This document shows positions 43,584 to 52,890 of a stretch of DNA of 64,000 nucleotides, piece by piece. Origin of the DNA: Methylobacterium sp. SyP6R (GTDB taxonomy: Bacteria; Pseudomonadota; Alphaproteobacteria; Rhizobiales; Beijerinckiaceae); contig NZ_JAAQRC020000001.1 in assembly GCF_019216885.1 (NCBI RefSeq), forward strand, positions 248,001-312,000. Direction: 5' to 3'. Under the pieces are notes generated by a model, which was given only the letters and a program-made list of their open reading frames with translations, had not been told where the DNA came from and did not search any database. The stretch's first letter is position 1. Each line of letters starts with the position of its first letter. The position numbers were made by a program, and so were the translations under genes.

Positions 43584-46313
43584 ATGAGCGCGAGCGCCAA
43601 GCCGGTCAACGAGAACGAGCGCACCAGCAACCAGGCCAGCAATCAAGCGATCCTTGGCCCCCGCGGCGTGGCCGATCCGGATCCGGCCGAGACCGCGGAC
43701 TGGCTCGCCTCGCTCGAATCGGTGCTCCGCCACGGCGGCGCGGCCCGGGCCCGCTTCCTGCTCGACCGGCTGGAGCAGAAGGCGCGGGAGATCGGCGTCG
43801 TCGAGGAGGCGCCGCCCTACTCGCCCTACCGCAACACCATTCCGCTGGAGAAGCAGCCGCCCTATCCGGGCGACCTCGCGGTCGAGGAGCGGATCACCTC
43901 GATCATGCGCTGGAACGCGCTCGCCATGGTGGTGCGGGCCAACATGGCCTACGGCGAACTCGGCGGCCATGTCGCGAGCTACGCGTCGGCGGCCGAGATC
44001 TTCGAGCTCGGCTTCAACCACTTCTTCCAGGCCGGCGACGCCACGGGCGCGGGCGCCGATCTCGTGTTCTTCCAGCCGCATTCGGCGCCCGGCGTCTATG
44101 CCCGCGCCTTCCTGGAGGGGCGGCTCTCCGAGACCAACCTGAAGCATTACCGCCAGGAGATCGCCGGCGAGGGCCTGTGCTCGTACCCGCATCCCTGGCT
44201 GATGCCCGACTTCTGGCAGGTGCCGACCGGCTCGATGGGCATCGGGCCGATGAACGCGATCTACCAGGCGCGCTTCATGCGCTACCTCAGCGACCGCGGC
44301 CTCGCCGAAACGAGCGGCCAGCACGTCTGGGGCGTGTTCGGCGACGGCGAGATGGACGAGCCGGAATCGATCGGCGCGCTCACGCTGGCGGCGCGCGAAA
44401 AGCTCGACAACGTCACCTTCGTCATCAATTGCAACCTGCAACGGCTCGACGGGCCGGTGCGCGGCAATGGCCAGATCATCCAGGAGCTGGAGAGCGTCTT
44501 CCGCGGTGCCGGCTGGAACGTCGTCAAGGTGCTGTGGGGCTCGGAATGGGACGCGATCTTCGCCCGCGACACCAACCACGCTCTCTTGCGCCGCTTCGCC
44601 GCCACGGTGGACGGCAAGTACCAGACGCTGGGCGCCAAGGACGGCGCCTACAACCTCGCCCACTTCTTCGGTGAGGACGAGGAGGTGAAGGCGCTGGTCT
44701 CCCACATGTCGGATGCCGACGTCGACAAGCTCAAGCGCGGCGGCCACGATTTCCGCAAGCTCTTTGCTGCCTTCGCTGCCGCCAAGGCGACCAAGGGCCG
44801 CCCGACCGTGATCCTGGCCAAGACCAAGAAGGGTTACGGCATGGGGGGTGCCGGCGAATCGCGCATGACCGCCCACCAGGCCAAGAAGCTCGACACCGAC
44901 GCGCTGAAGGCCTTCCGGGATCGCTTCGCCCTGCCGCTCACCGACGCGCAGGTCGAGGGCCTGGAATTCTACAAGCCGGACGAGAACAGCCGCGAATTGC
45001 GCTACCTGCGCGAGCGCCGCGAGAGGCTCGGTGGCTTCCTGCCGAAGCGCCGTCGCACGGCCGCCCACGTCGCGGTGCCGGACCTCTCGACCTATGCGGG
45101 CTTCGCGCTCGAGGCCGACGGCAAGGAGATGTCGACCACCACCGCGGCGGTGCGGCTGTTCAGCAGCCTGATCAAGCACAAGGAGCTGGGCCCGCGGGTG
45201 GTGCCGATCGTCGCCGACGAGGCGCGCACCTTCGGCATGGCGAACCTCTTTCGGCAGGTCGGCATCTACTCGCCGCTCGGCCAGCTCTACGAGCCGGAGG
45301 ATGCCGGCTCGATGCTCTACTACAAGGAGTCCCGCGACGGGCAGCTCCTGGAGGAGGGCATCACGGAAGCGGGCGCCATCTCGTCCTGGGCCGCGGCCGC
45401 GACGTCGTACAGCGTCCACGGCCTCGCGATGCTGCCGTTCTACATCTACTACTCGATGTTCGGCTTCCAGCGCGTCGGCGACCTGATCTGGGCGGCGGCC
45501 GACCAGCGTGCCCGCGGCTTCCTGATCGGCGCCACGGCGGGCCGGACCACGCTCGGCGGCGAGGGCCTGCAGCACCAGGACGGGTCGAGCCACCTCGTCG
45601 CCGCGACGATCCCGAATTGCCGCGCCTACGACCCGGCCTTCGCCTACGAGATGGCGGTGATCCTCGATCACGGCGCCCGCGACATGATGGAGCGCGACGT
45701 CGACGCCTTCTACTACGTCACGGCGATGAACGAGAACTACGCCCAGCCCTCGATGCCCGACGGCGTGCGCGACGGGATCATCCGGGGAATGTATCGGTTT
45801 GCCGGCTACGGAGATGGTGAGCCGGCTATTCGCCTCCTCGGTTCAGGGGCGATCCTGCCGGAGGTCATCGCTGCGGCAAAGCTGCTCGCCGAGGAATGGG
45901 GCATCGCCGCCGAGGTTTACAGCGTCACCAGCTTCAGCGAACTCGCCCGCGAGGCCCGTGAGGTCGAGCGGTCGAACCGCCTGAACCCCGGTTTGCCGGC
46001 AAAGCGCAGCCTCGTCGAGGAAGCGCTGTCCGGCTCCGCACCGGTCGTCGCCGCCACCGACTACGTTCGCGCCTACCCGCAACTGATCGCGACCGCGATC
46101 CAGGCTCGTTACGTGACGCTCGGCACCGACGGCTTCGGCCGCAGCGACACCCGCAGCGCGCTGCGCGCCTTCTTCGAGGTCGACCGGCACCACGTCGTGG
46201 TGGCAGCGCTCGCGGCGCTCGCCGACGAGGGCCAGCTCGACCGGGCGAAGGTGGCGGAGGCGGTGGCCCGCTACGGGATCGGCCCGAACCGGCCGGCGCC
46301 TTGGACGGTGTGA
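43584..46313 (+). CDS. aceE: Pyruvate dehydrogenase E1 component, homodimeric AceE type
   Basis: 909 residues, close to the E. coli AceE length of about 887. It decarboxylates pyruvate on thiamine diphosphate. The TPP signature is present: GVFGDGEMDEPES, about 25 residues, then INCNLQRLDGPVRGN. Other blocks are GHVASYASAAEIFELGFNHF, KTKKGYGMGGAGES, VPIVADEARTFGMANLFRQ and LQHQDGSSH. No E2 or lipoamide dehydrogenase gene is beside it, and alphaproteobacteria usually use the two-chain PdhA/PdhB E1, so its E2 partner is an open question. ATG 43584 has TGGGAGATACGACGCC upstream. Divergent from gcvT. Confidence 0.92.
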   Translation: MSASAKPVNENERTSNQASNQAILGPRGVADPDPAETADWLASLESVLRHGGAARARFLLDRLEQKAREIGVVEEAPPYSPYRNTIPLEKQPPYPGDLAVEERITSIMRWNALAMVVRANMAYGELGGHVASYASAAEIFELGFNHFFQAGDATGAGADLVFFQPHSAPGVYARAFLEGRLSETNLKHYRQEIAGEGLCSYPHPWLMPDFWQVPTGSMGIGPMNAIYQARFMRYLSDRGLAETSGQHVWGVFGDGEMDEPESIGALTLAAREKLDNVTFVINCNLQRLDGPVRGNGQIIQELESVFRGAGWNVVKVLWGSEWDAIFARDTNHALLRRFAATVDGKYQTLGAKDGAYNLAHFFGEDEEVKALVSHMSDADVDKLKRGGHDFRKLFAAFAAAKATKGRPTVILAKTKKGYGMGGAGESRMTAHQAKKLDTDALKAFRDRFALPLTDAQVEGLEFYKPDENSRELRYLRERRERLGGFLPKRRRTAAHVAVPDLSTYAGFALEADGKEMSTTTAAVRLFSSLIKHKELGPRVVPIVADEARTFGMANLFRQVGIYSPLGQLYEPEDAGSMLYYKESRDGQLLEEGITEAGAISSWAAAATSYSVHGLAMLPFYIYYSMFGFQRVGDLIWAAADQRARGFLIGATAGRTTLGGEGLQHQDGSSHLVAATIPNCRAYDPAFAYEMAVILDHGARDMMERDVDAFYYVTAMNENYAQPSMPDGVRDGIIRGMYRFAGYGDGEPAIRLLGSGAILPEVIAAAKLLAEEWGIAAEVYSVTSFSELAREAREVERSNRLNPGLPAKRSLVEEALSGSAPVVAATDYVRAYPQLIATAIQARYVTLGTDGFGRSDTRSALRAFFEVDRHHVVVAALAALADEGQLDRAKVAEAVARYGIGPNRPAPWTV

Positions 46314-46361
46314 GAAATCTCATCACCATACCGATCGCGGCGCTTCCCGACTGAAGCCATG

Positions 46362-46388
46362 CCGCGGTGATCTTCATCGTCACCGCGG
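46362..46388 (+). terminator. Stem-loop after the aceE-type gene
   Basis: CCGCGGTGA and TCACCGCGG pair perfectly (9 bp) around a 9-nt loop, about 50 bp after the stop codon. No T run follows. Confidence 0.45.
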
Positions 46389-46502
46389 ACTTAAGCATAC
46401 CCCACCCCCCTCACGCACGGGATTGACGGACAGGCAAAGACGCGGCCTGATCCCCCAAAAGCCGGCACAGGAAACACCGGCCCGAGGGGGGAGAGACACT
46501 GA

Positions 46503-47510
46503 ATGGCGCGAGGCGCGGAGCAGACCGTGATGCGTAGCATCGCGGGAGCCGACGATCCGGTGCGCGCGCGGCTCCACGCCCTGCGGACCGGCCTCGAAGC
46601 GGGCCTGATCGGCGCGTCAGGCCTCGTCGAGCGGCTGCTGATCGGGCTCCTCACCGGCGGCCACCTCTTGATCGAGGGGGCGCCGGGCCTCGCCAAGACC
46701 CGGGCGGTCAAGCGCCTCGCCGACGGGCTGCACACCGGCTTTGCCCGTATCCAGTGCACCCCCGACCTGATGCCCGCCGACCTCACCGGCACCACGGTCT
46801 GGCGGCCCGACGGCGGCCGGTTCGAGTTCCTGGAAGGTCCCCTGTTCCACTCCCTGGTGCTGGTCGACGAGGTCAACCGCGCGCCGCCCAAGGTGCAGTC
46901 GGCCCTGCTGGAGGCGATGGCGGAGCGGCAGGTGACGGTGGCGGGCATCACCCACCCCCTGCCCGATCCGTTCATGGTGGTGGCGACCCAGAACCCGATC
47001 GAACATGCCGGCACCTTCCCGCTGCCGGAAGCGCAGCTCGACCGGTTCCTGCTCCACGTCGTCGTCGAGATGCCCGACGAGGCCTCCGAGCGCCGCATCC
47101 TCGACCTCGTCGAGGGCGAGATGACTGAGGAGGCCGCGCCGATGCCGGTGCGCCTGACCGCCGAGGAACTGCGCGCCGCCCGCACCGCTGCCCTCAAGAC
47201 CCACGTCTCGCCGGCGCTCAAGGACTTTCTCGTCCGCCTCGTCGCCGCCACCCGGGCTGGGCCGGCGGCGGCGGATTTGCGCGGCGCCATCGAGCATCCG
47301 GTCTCGCCCCGCGGCACCCTCGCCCTGATGCTCGCCGGCAAGGCCCGGGCCTATCTGCACGGGCGCGATCACGTGGTGCCGGACGACGTGGTGGCGCTCG
47401 CCGGCGACGCGCTGGCCCACCGCCTCGCGCTCACCTGGCGCGCCGCCGCGGAAGGCCAGACCGCCCGCGCCGTGGTGGCCGACCTGCTCGACCGGGTGCA
47501 CCCCCTCTGA
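46503..47510 (+). CDS. MoxR family AAA+ ATPase
   Basis: 335 residues. MoxR ATPases act as chaperones, often in metal insertion or complex assembly. Walker A is HLLIEGAPGLAKTRAVKRLA, Walker B LFHSLVLVDEVNRAPPKVQS, sensor 1 VVATQNPIEHAGTFPLPEAQ, then LDRFLL. First gene of a seven-gene run with nearly all junctions overlapping. The order parallels mxaR-mxaS-mxaA-mxaC-mxaL of methanol oxidation clusters, but no methanol dehydrogenase gene (mxaF/mxaI) is near, so a second client system is likely. Confidence 0.92.
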   Translation: MARGAEQTVMRSIAGADDPVRARLHALRTGLEAGLIGASGLVERLLIGLLTGGHLLIEGAPGLAKTRAVKRLADGLHTGFARIQCTPDLMPADLTGTTVWRPDGGRFEFLEGPLFHSLVLVDEVNRAPPKVQSALLEAMAERQVTVAGITHPLPDPFMVVATQNPIEHAGTFPLPEAQLDRFLLHVVVEMPDEASERRILDLVEGEMTEEAAPMPVRLTAEELRAARTAALKTHVSPALKDFLVRLVAATRAGPAAADLRGAIEHPVSPRGTLALMLAGKARAYLHGRDHVVPDDVVALAGDALAHRLALTWRAAAEGQTARAVVADLLDRVHPL

Positions 47511-47512
47511 GG

Positions 47513-48439
47513 ATGGTGTCCACCGTGGCCCGGCCGCCTCCCAGCACAGACCCGCTCGGCGCACCTGGCATCGCCCTCGAGGCCGGGGCGCTGATGGGCC
47601 TGCGCCACCTCGCCCGCCGCGGCGCCGGGGCGACGACGAAGGCCCGCTCGGGCCTGCCCGGCGGCATCGTCACGCGGCGGCGCGGCCGCGGCAGCGAGCC
47701 CGACGACGTGCGCCTCTGGACTGATGGCGACGACGTGCGCCACATCGACCGCAACGCCACCGCCCGCACCGGCACGCTGCACGTGCGCACCCACCACGAG
47801 GAGCGCGACCGCGCCGTGGTGCTGCTGGCCGATTTCCGGCCCTCGATGCTATTCGGCACCCGCCGCTCCTTGCGCTCGGTCGCCGCCGCGGAGGCCCTGG
47901 TGCTGCTCGGCTGGCGCATCGCCGGCGACGGCGGACGGGTCGGCCTCTGCGCCGCCGCGCCCGAGCCGGTCGCCCTGCCGCCGCGGGCCGGCGGACGCGG
48001 CATGGCGGCCCTGTGCCAGGGCCTCGCCCGGGCGCATGAGAGCGCACTCGCGGCCCCGCTTCAGGCCGATCCGCCCTTGGGACCGGTCCTGGAACGGGCC
48101 CGCGCGCTGCTGCCGGCGGGCGGCCACCTGGTGCTGGCGAGCGCCCTCGACGCCCCGGGCGAGGGTTTTTCGGAGAGCGTGGCGGCGCTCGCCGAGCGGG
48201 TCTCCCTCAGTCTGATCCTGGTGAGCGACGCCTTCGAGCGCGCCGCGCCCCCCGGCCTCTACCCCTACGCCACCCCGGATGGGCGCCGCGGCACCGCCCG
48301 GATCGGCAAGGCGCCACCGGTGCCCGAGGATCGCCTCGCGGCCTATACCCGCCTCGGCGTCGCGGGTCTGCGCCTCGACACCGAATTGGGCCCGGAAGGC
48401 TTCGCCCCCCTGATGGAGCGGCTCGATGCCGTGCTGTGA
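47513..48439 (+). CDS. DUF58 domain protein (MxaS-like)
   Basis: 308 residues. DUF58 proteins accompany MoxR ATPases. Family pieces: RSGLPGGIVTRRRGRGSEPD, then DVRLWTDGDDVRHIDRNATA, and a degenerate VWA-type core (AVVLLADFRPSMLFGTRRSL). No membrane segment, unlike many DUF58 proteins, so it is probably cytoplasmic. ATG 47513 lies 2 nt after the MoxR stop. Its end overlaps the next start. Confidence 0.85.
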   Translation: MVSTVARPPPSTDPLGAPGIALEAGALMGLRHLARRGAGATTKARSGLPGGIVTRRRGRGSEPDDVRLWTDGDDVRHIDRNATARTGTLHVRTHHEERDRAVVLLADFRPSMLFGTRRSLRSVAAAEALVLLGWRIAGDGGRVGLCAAAPEPVALPPRAGGRGMAALCQGLARAHESALAAPLQADPPLGPVLERARALLPAGGHLVLASALDAPGEGFSESVAALAERVSLSLILVSDAFERAAPPGLYPYATPDGRRGTARIGKAPPVPEDRLAAYTRLGVAGLRLDTELGPEGFAPLMERLDAVL

Positions 48440-48869
48440 GGGCGTGCAGTCCGTTCAAGCGGCGCTGGCAGGTCTTCGCGGCCTGCACGCCCCGCCCGAT
48501 CCGGGCTGGATCCGGCCCGAGATCCTGGCTGCCGCCGCGGCCGGCCTGGCGCTGGCGGCGCTCGCCGCCTGGCTCGCGCCGCGCTGGCGCGCCCGCCCGA
48601 TCCGTCGGGCGGCGCTCGCCGAACTCGCCGCCGCCCGCGCCCTGCCGCCGCCGGAGCGCCGCGTGGCTTTGGCGCGGTTGAGCCGGCGGCTCGCCCGCAG
48701 CCTGGAGGTCGAGGGGCCGGCGGGGCTCGATAGGCGTCTTGCTACCGATTTCTTCGGCAGCGGCCCCGGCCGGGCGCTCACCGAAAACCTCTACGCCCCG
48801 GGTCCCGCCCCCGATCTCGCCGCCGCGGAAGCGGGCCTCGCCCGGCTCCTCGCGCGCCTGCGGGCTTGA
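48426..48869 (+). CDS. Small membrane protein of the MoxR operon (DUF4381-like)
   Basis: 147 residues from ATG 48426, overlapping the DUF58 gene by 14 nt; GTG 48444, just past that stop, is an equally possible start. One membrane segment at ~35-52 (AAAAAGLALAALAAWLAPRW) is followed by an Arg-rich helical cytoplasmic tail. This layout and position match the DUF4381 proteins that sit between DUF58 and VWA genes in MoxR operons. Role unknown. Confidence 0.65.
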   Translation: MPCCEGVQSVQAALAGLRGLHAPPDPGWIRPEILAAAAAGLALAALAAWLAPRWRARPIRRAALAELAAARALPPPERRVALARLSRRLARSLEVEGPAGLDRRLATDFFGSGPGRALTENLYAPGPAPDLAAAEAGLARLLARLRA

Positions 48870-48874
48870 ACACG

Positions 48875-49855
48875 ATGGCCGGTCTCGCCTCCCTCGACTT
48901 TGCCGCACCCCTCGCCGGCCTGCTCCTGCCGCTGCCGCTGCTGGCCGCCCGCTTCCTGCCGCCGCGGCCGGGCGGCAGCGGGGCGCTGGCGGTGCCGCCC
49001 TCGCTCGTCGCCGGGCGCGAGCGCGGCGGGCCGCTCACCGTCGGCGTGCGCGGACGCGCGGCGCTCGCTTGGCTGTTCACTTGGCTGCTCTGGGTCTCGC
49101 TCGTCGCGGCGCTCGCCGGCCCGCGCCTGGTCCTGCCCGGCGCCGCGCTCCCGGCCTCGGGACGGGACATCGTGCTCGCCCTCGACCTGTCGGGCAGCAT
49201 GGAGCGGATCGATTTCTCGCTCGACGGCCGCACCACCTCGCGGCTCGCGGCGGTCAAGCGGGTCGGGGCCGAATTCATCCGCCGCCGGGCCGGCGACCGG
49301 GTCGGCCTCGTGATCTTCGCCGATCAGGCCGACGTGGCCGCCGCCCCCTCCTTCGACACGCGGGCGGTCGCCCGGGCGCTGGAGGAGGCGCAGATCGGCC
49401 TCGTCGGCCGCTCGACCGGCATCGGCGACGGGCTCGGCCTCGCCTTGAAGCGCCTCAACGCCCTGCCGGGCCCGTCCAAGGTGGTGGTGCTGCTCTCCGA
49501 CGGCGCCAACAATGCCGGCCAGACCACGCCGCGGGACGTGGCCGTGCTCGCCCACGAGCTCGGCATCCGGGTCCACACCATCGCGCTCGGCCCCCGCGAC
49601 CTCGCCGACGCCGACGGCGAGCAGGACGTGGTCGATTCGCAAGCCCTGCGCGATGTGGCCGCGACGAGCGGCGGCCGGTTCTTCCGCGTGCGCACCACCG
49701 AGGACCTGCAAGGTGTGGCCGACAGCATCGACGCCCTGGAGGGCGGGCGCGACCGGGCCCCGCCGGTGCCCCTGCGCCGCGACCTGTGGCCGTGGCCGGG
49801 CGGGGTGGCGCTCCTCTCAGCGCTCGCGCTCCTGCTGACCCGGAGGGCGGCGTGA
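48875..49855 (+). CDS. VWA domain membrane protein (BatA/MxaC-like)
   Basis: About 326 residues from ATG 48875; a TTG at 48866 that overlaps the previous stop is possible. Two N-terminal membrane segments (~12-28 and ~65-85) and one at the C terminus flank a von Willebrand A domain with an intact metal site: IVLALDLSGSMERI (DxSxS), RSTGIGDGLG (Thr), and VVVLLSDGANNAG (Asp). The domain is thus likely on the periplasmic or cytoplasmic side between anchors and binds divalent metal. It ends in a GTGA overlap with the next gene. Confidence 0.85.
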   Translation: MAGLASLDFAAPLAGLLLPLPLLAARFLPPRPGGSGALAVPPSLVAGRERGGPLTVGVRGRAALAWLFTWLLWVSLVAALAGPRLVLPGAALPASGRDIVLALDLSGSMERIDFSLDGRTTSRLAAVKRVGAEFIRRRAGDRVGLVIFADQADVAAAPSFDTRAVARALEEAQIGLVGRSTGIGDGLGLALKRLNALPGPSKVVVLLSDGANNAGQTTPRDVAVLAHELGIRVHTIALGPRDLADADGEQDVVDSQALRDVAATSGGRFFRVRTTEDLQGVADSIDALEGGRDRAPPVPLRRDLWPWPGGVALLSALALLLTRRAA

Positions 49856-50772
49856 CCGAGGCCTTCACGCTCCTGCGGCCCTGGTGGCTCCTCGCCCTGC
49901 CGCTCCTCGGGCTCCTCGCCTGGCGCGCCGCCCACCTTTCCGCGCCGCTGGGCGACTGGGTGAAGGCGGTGGAGCCGCACCTGATGGAGGCGTTGCAAGC
50001 CCGCGGCGCGGTGCGGCCGGGGCGGCGCGTCGGGCAGGGATTGCTGGTCGGCGCGGCCGCCCTCGTCGCGATCGGCCTTGCCGGCCCGGCGCGGGAGCGC
50101 CGCGACGTGGCGGGGTTCCGCAACCTCGACGCCACGATCATCGCCCTCGACCTGTCGCGCTCCGTCGCCGAGGGCGGGCGCCTCGGCGAGGCGCGGGCCC
50201 TGACGCAGGGGCTGGCCGAGGCCGCCGGCACCAAGGCGGTCGCGGTCGTCGCCTATGCGGGCGACGCCTATCTCGTGGCGACGCCGACCACCGACCGCGA
50301 CTCCCTGAGCACCATCCTGTTCGCGCTGGACGGCGCCACCGTGCCGGACCGCGGCAGCCACCCGGCCCGGGCCCTGGCGCTGGCCCGCCGGACGCTGGCC
50401 GAGGCCGCGGTGGTGACCGGCGACGTGGTGCTGGTGAGCGACGGCGGCGGCCTCGACGACGCCACCTCCCGCGAGGCGTCGGCGCTCCGGGAGGAGGGCC
50501 ACCGGCTGCACACCGTGCTGGTGCCTGATCCCGCCCTGCCGCCGGAGGCGCCGCGGCCCGACGGCTCCGGCCTGTCCCGCCTCGCGACCCTCGGCGGCGG
50601 CAGCGCCGGCAGCCTCGACGCGCCGGGCCCGGTCCTGGCGGCCGTCTCCGAGACGGTCGCCCACCACCTCGCGGAGGGCGGCTACACGGTGCTGGCCTGG
50701 CAGGATCTCGGCCGCTGGCTCGCCGGCCTGGCGCTGCTGCCGGTCCTGCTGCTCTTCCGGCGGAGCGCCTGA
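49852..50772 (+). CDS. VWA domain membrane protein (BatB/MxaL-like)
   Basis: 306 residues from GTG 49852. Two N-terminal membrane segments (LLALPLLGLLAWRAA; GLLVGAAALVAIGLAG), a VWA domain with ATIIALDLSRSVAEG (DxSxS) and VVLVSDGGGLDDATS, and a C-terminal anchor (LAGLALLPVLLLF). It is a paralogue of the preceding VWA protein; the two may form a hetero-pair as BatA/BatB do. The start overlaps the upstream stop (GTGA) and the end overlaps the TPR gene (TGATG). Confidence 0.82.
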   Translation: MTEAFTLLRPWWLLALPLLGLLAWRAAHLSAPLGDWVKAVEPHLMEALQARGAVRPGRRVGQGLLVGAAALVAIGLAGPARERRDVAGFRNLDATIIALDLSRSVAEGGRLGEARALTQGLAEAAGTKAVAVVAYAGDAYLVATPTTDRDSLSTILFALDGATVPDRGSHPARALALARRTLAEAAVVTGDVVLVSDGGGLDDATSREASALREEGHRLHTVLVPDPALPPEAPRPDGSGLSRLATLGGGSAGSLDAPGPVLAAVSETVAHHLAEGGYTVLAWQDLGRWLAGLALLPVLLLFRRSA

Positions 50773-51596
50773 TGCGCCACTTCCTCCTCGCCGCCAGTGT
50801 CGTCGCGCTCGTGGGGCTCGCGGTCGAGCCCGCCGCCCTCGCCCGCCTGCTCCTCGGGGCCGGGATGCCGGGGCTGGCGGCCCGCGTCAGCGACGATCCG
50901 GCCTGGCGCGGCACCGCCCTCTACGCCGCCGGGCGCTACGCCGAGGCGGCGCAAGCCTTTTCGAAATCGCCCTACAACCGCGGCAATGCGCTCGCGCGCG
51001 CCGGCGAGCTGAAAGGGGCGCTCGCCGCCTACGAGGCGGCGCTCGCCCGCGACCCGTCGGACGAGGACGCCAAGGCGAACCGCGAACTCGTCGCGCGCCT
51101 CCTCGACACGCCGGACGCCCCCGGCGGCCGCACCGCCGGCCAGGCGAACGCCAAGGCCGACGCCGCCACCCGCTACGCCACCAAGACCGAATCCGACGCC
51201 AACGATCCCGGCACGGCGTCCACCGGCGACGGTCTCGCCGGCCACCGCGAGTCCTCGTCGGCCGCCGATTCGCCGGGGAATTCCAAGGCTGCCCGCACCG
51301 GCCGGGCCGAGCAGCGGGCGGTCGATCCCGGCCGCGGCCAGGCCCGGGGCTCGGCCAGCGACGCGGAGGGCGGCGGGCGCCGGGGCGGCGGCAATGCCAG
51401 CGTGTCCGAGGTGGTGGAACGCGAGGTGCGGCGGGTCTCGAAGAGCTTCGAGGCCCGGGAGATCCGCCCGGACCGGCACTGGCTCGCGACCCTGACCGAC
51501 GATCCCGGGCGCTTCGTCTCCTTGCGCGTCCTCGCCGAGCAGACCCGCCGGCGCGAGGCCGGCACCGCCGTCCAGCCCGGGAGCAACCCATGGTGA
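50772..51596 (+). CDS. TPR-containing membrane-linked protein (BatC-like)
   Basis: 274 residues. An N-terminal hydrophobic segment (HFLLAASVVALVGLA) is followed by two tetratricopeptide-like helices (ALYAAGRYAEAAQAFSKSPY; ALARAGELKGALAAYEAALA), then a low-complexity Gly/Ser/Asp stretch (~115-215) and a basic helical end (VVEREVRRVSKSFEAREIRP). The same place in bat operons holds BatC/BatE TPR proteins. ATG 50772 overlaps the previous stop; the end overlaps the next gene by 7 nt. Confidence 0.75.
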   Translation: MRHFLLAASVVALVGLAVEPAALARLLLGAGMPGLAARVSDDPAWRGTALYAAGRYAEAAQAFSKSPYNRGNALARAGELKGALAAYEAALARDPSDEDAKANRELVARLLDTPDAPGGRTAGQANAKADAATRYATKTESDANDPGTASTGDGLAGHRESSSAADSPGNSKAARTGRAEQRAVDPGRGQARGSASDAEGGGRRGGGNASVSEVVEREVRRVSKSFEAREIRPDRHWLATLTDDPGRFVSLRVLAEQTRRREAGTAVQPGSNPW

Positions 51597-52834
51597 GGCA
51601 ATCCATCGGGTATCTCGTCGCCCTGGTGGTCATGGCCGTCACACCGGCTTTCGCCCTGGAGGACGGCGATCTCAGCCTGACCGTCACCGCCGAGGTGCCG
51701 GGCGGCGCCACCCCCTACCCGCGCGAGATGGTGCTGCTGCGCATCCGCGGCACCTACCGGGCGCAGATCGCCCTGGAAGACCTGCGCCAGCCGAGCCTGC
51801 CGCATTTCGGCTGGACCCAGCTCGGCCGCGATCACTGGTCCCGCGTCACGATCCAGGGCCAGGAGGCGCGCGGCTTCGAGCGCACCGTCGCGGTGTTCCC
51901 GCAGGGGCCCGGGCGCTTCGTCATCGATCCCTTCGTGCATCGCCTGACGATCGTCGATGGCGGCGAGCGCCGGGTGGTCGAGGTGCGCTCCTCCCCCCTG
52001 CCCCTCGAGGTCGCGGCCTGGCAGGGACCGGGCGGGCCGGACGCCCCCGAGCCCTGGTGGCTGGCGGCGCAGGACGTCACGGTGACGGACCAGTGGGAGC
52101 CCGAGCCCGAGACCCTCAAGCTCGGCGAGCCGGCCCGCCGCACCGTGACGCTCGACGTCCGCGGCGTCACCGCCGATGCCCTGCCGCCGCGGCCGGTCTT
52201 GCGCACCCGCGGCGTCCTCACCTTCGCCGGCCCGGTCGAGCGCCAGACCCGCATCACCCCGGCGGGGCCGGTGGCACGCGTCACCTATCGCTGGGACGTG
52301 CGCCCCGGCGTGCCGGAGCCGATCACGCTCTCGGCGATCGCGATCCCGTGGTTCGACACCCGGGCGCGGGTGATGCGCGAGGCCGAGATCCCGGCCCGCA
52401 TCGTCGGCGGCCGGGCCGCCAAGGTCACCGAGGAGGCGCCCCCTCCCCCGGCCTCGCCCTGGCGCGCACTCGCCGCGGGGCTCGCCGCCTTCGGGCTGGG
52501 TCTCGGTGCCTGGGGCGTCTCGCGCCACCGCGAGGCCCCGGCGGCCTCGGCCCTGCGGGCGCTCGCCCGGGCCGCCCGGCGGCGCGACGCACGCGGTTTC
52601 CACGCTGCCCTCACGGAGGCTGCCCGCCGCGATCCGGCCCTGGCGGCGGCGTGGCGCACCGATCCCGGGATCGTTCTGCGCCTCGACGCTCTCGATGCCG
52701 CCTTGTTCGGCAAGGGCGATGCCCCGGTGCCGGACCTCGCCGGCCTTGCGCGGGACCTCCGGAAGATCCGGGTTCCCGCCGCGATTCCCGATGCGCTCGC
52801 GCCGCTGGACGGCAAGCGCACGGCGCAGGCCTGA
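51590..52834 (+). CDS. BatD-like secreted/membrane protein
   Basis: 414 residues, last gene of the MoxR operon. Signal peptide MVRQSIGYLVALVVMAVTPA, then two beta-rich domains (~25-270) of the BatD type (LSLTVTAEVPGGATPYPREM, VLLRIRGTY; GRFVIDPFVHRLTI), one membrane segment at ~290-312 (ALAAGLAAFGLGLGAWGV) and a helical cytoplasmic tail. In Bacteroides and Leptospira the Bat proteins aid stress and envelope functions. The signal peptide and single anchor put most of it in the periplasm. It overlaps the TPR gene by 7 nt. Confidence 0.75.
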   Translation: MVRQSIGYLVALVVMAVTPAFALEDGDLSLTVTAEVPGGATPYPREMVLLRIRGTYRAQIALEDLRQPSLPHFGWTQLGRDHWSRVTIQGQEARGFERTVAVFPQGPGRFVIDPFVHRLTIVDGGERRVVEVRSSPLPLEVAAWQGPGGPDAPEPWWLAAQDVTVTDQWEPEPETLKLGEPARRTVTLDVRGVTADALPPRPVLRTRGVLTFAGPVERQTRITPAGPVARVTYRWDVRPGVPEPITLSAIAIPWFDTRARVMREAEIPARIVGGRAAKVTEEAPPPPASPWRALAAGLAAFGLGLGAWGVSRHREAPAASALRALARAARRRDARGFHAALTEAARRDPALAAAWRTDPGIVLRLDALDAALFGKGDAPVPDLAGLARDLRKIRVPAAIPDALAPLDGKRTAQA

Positions 52835-52890
52835 TCTCGCGGGGCGCGGGGCTGTCCGGGACACTGATCGAGCCGAGAACGGCGCGGGTT

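Noticed and set aside
46503..52834. Naming the genes mxaR, mxaS, mxaC, mxaL
   Set aside because: No methanol dehydrogenase gene is near, and MoxR/VWA modules have many paralogues; the mxa names would overstate the evidence.
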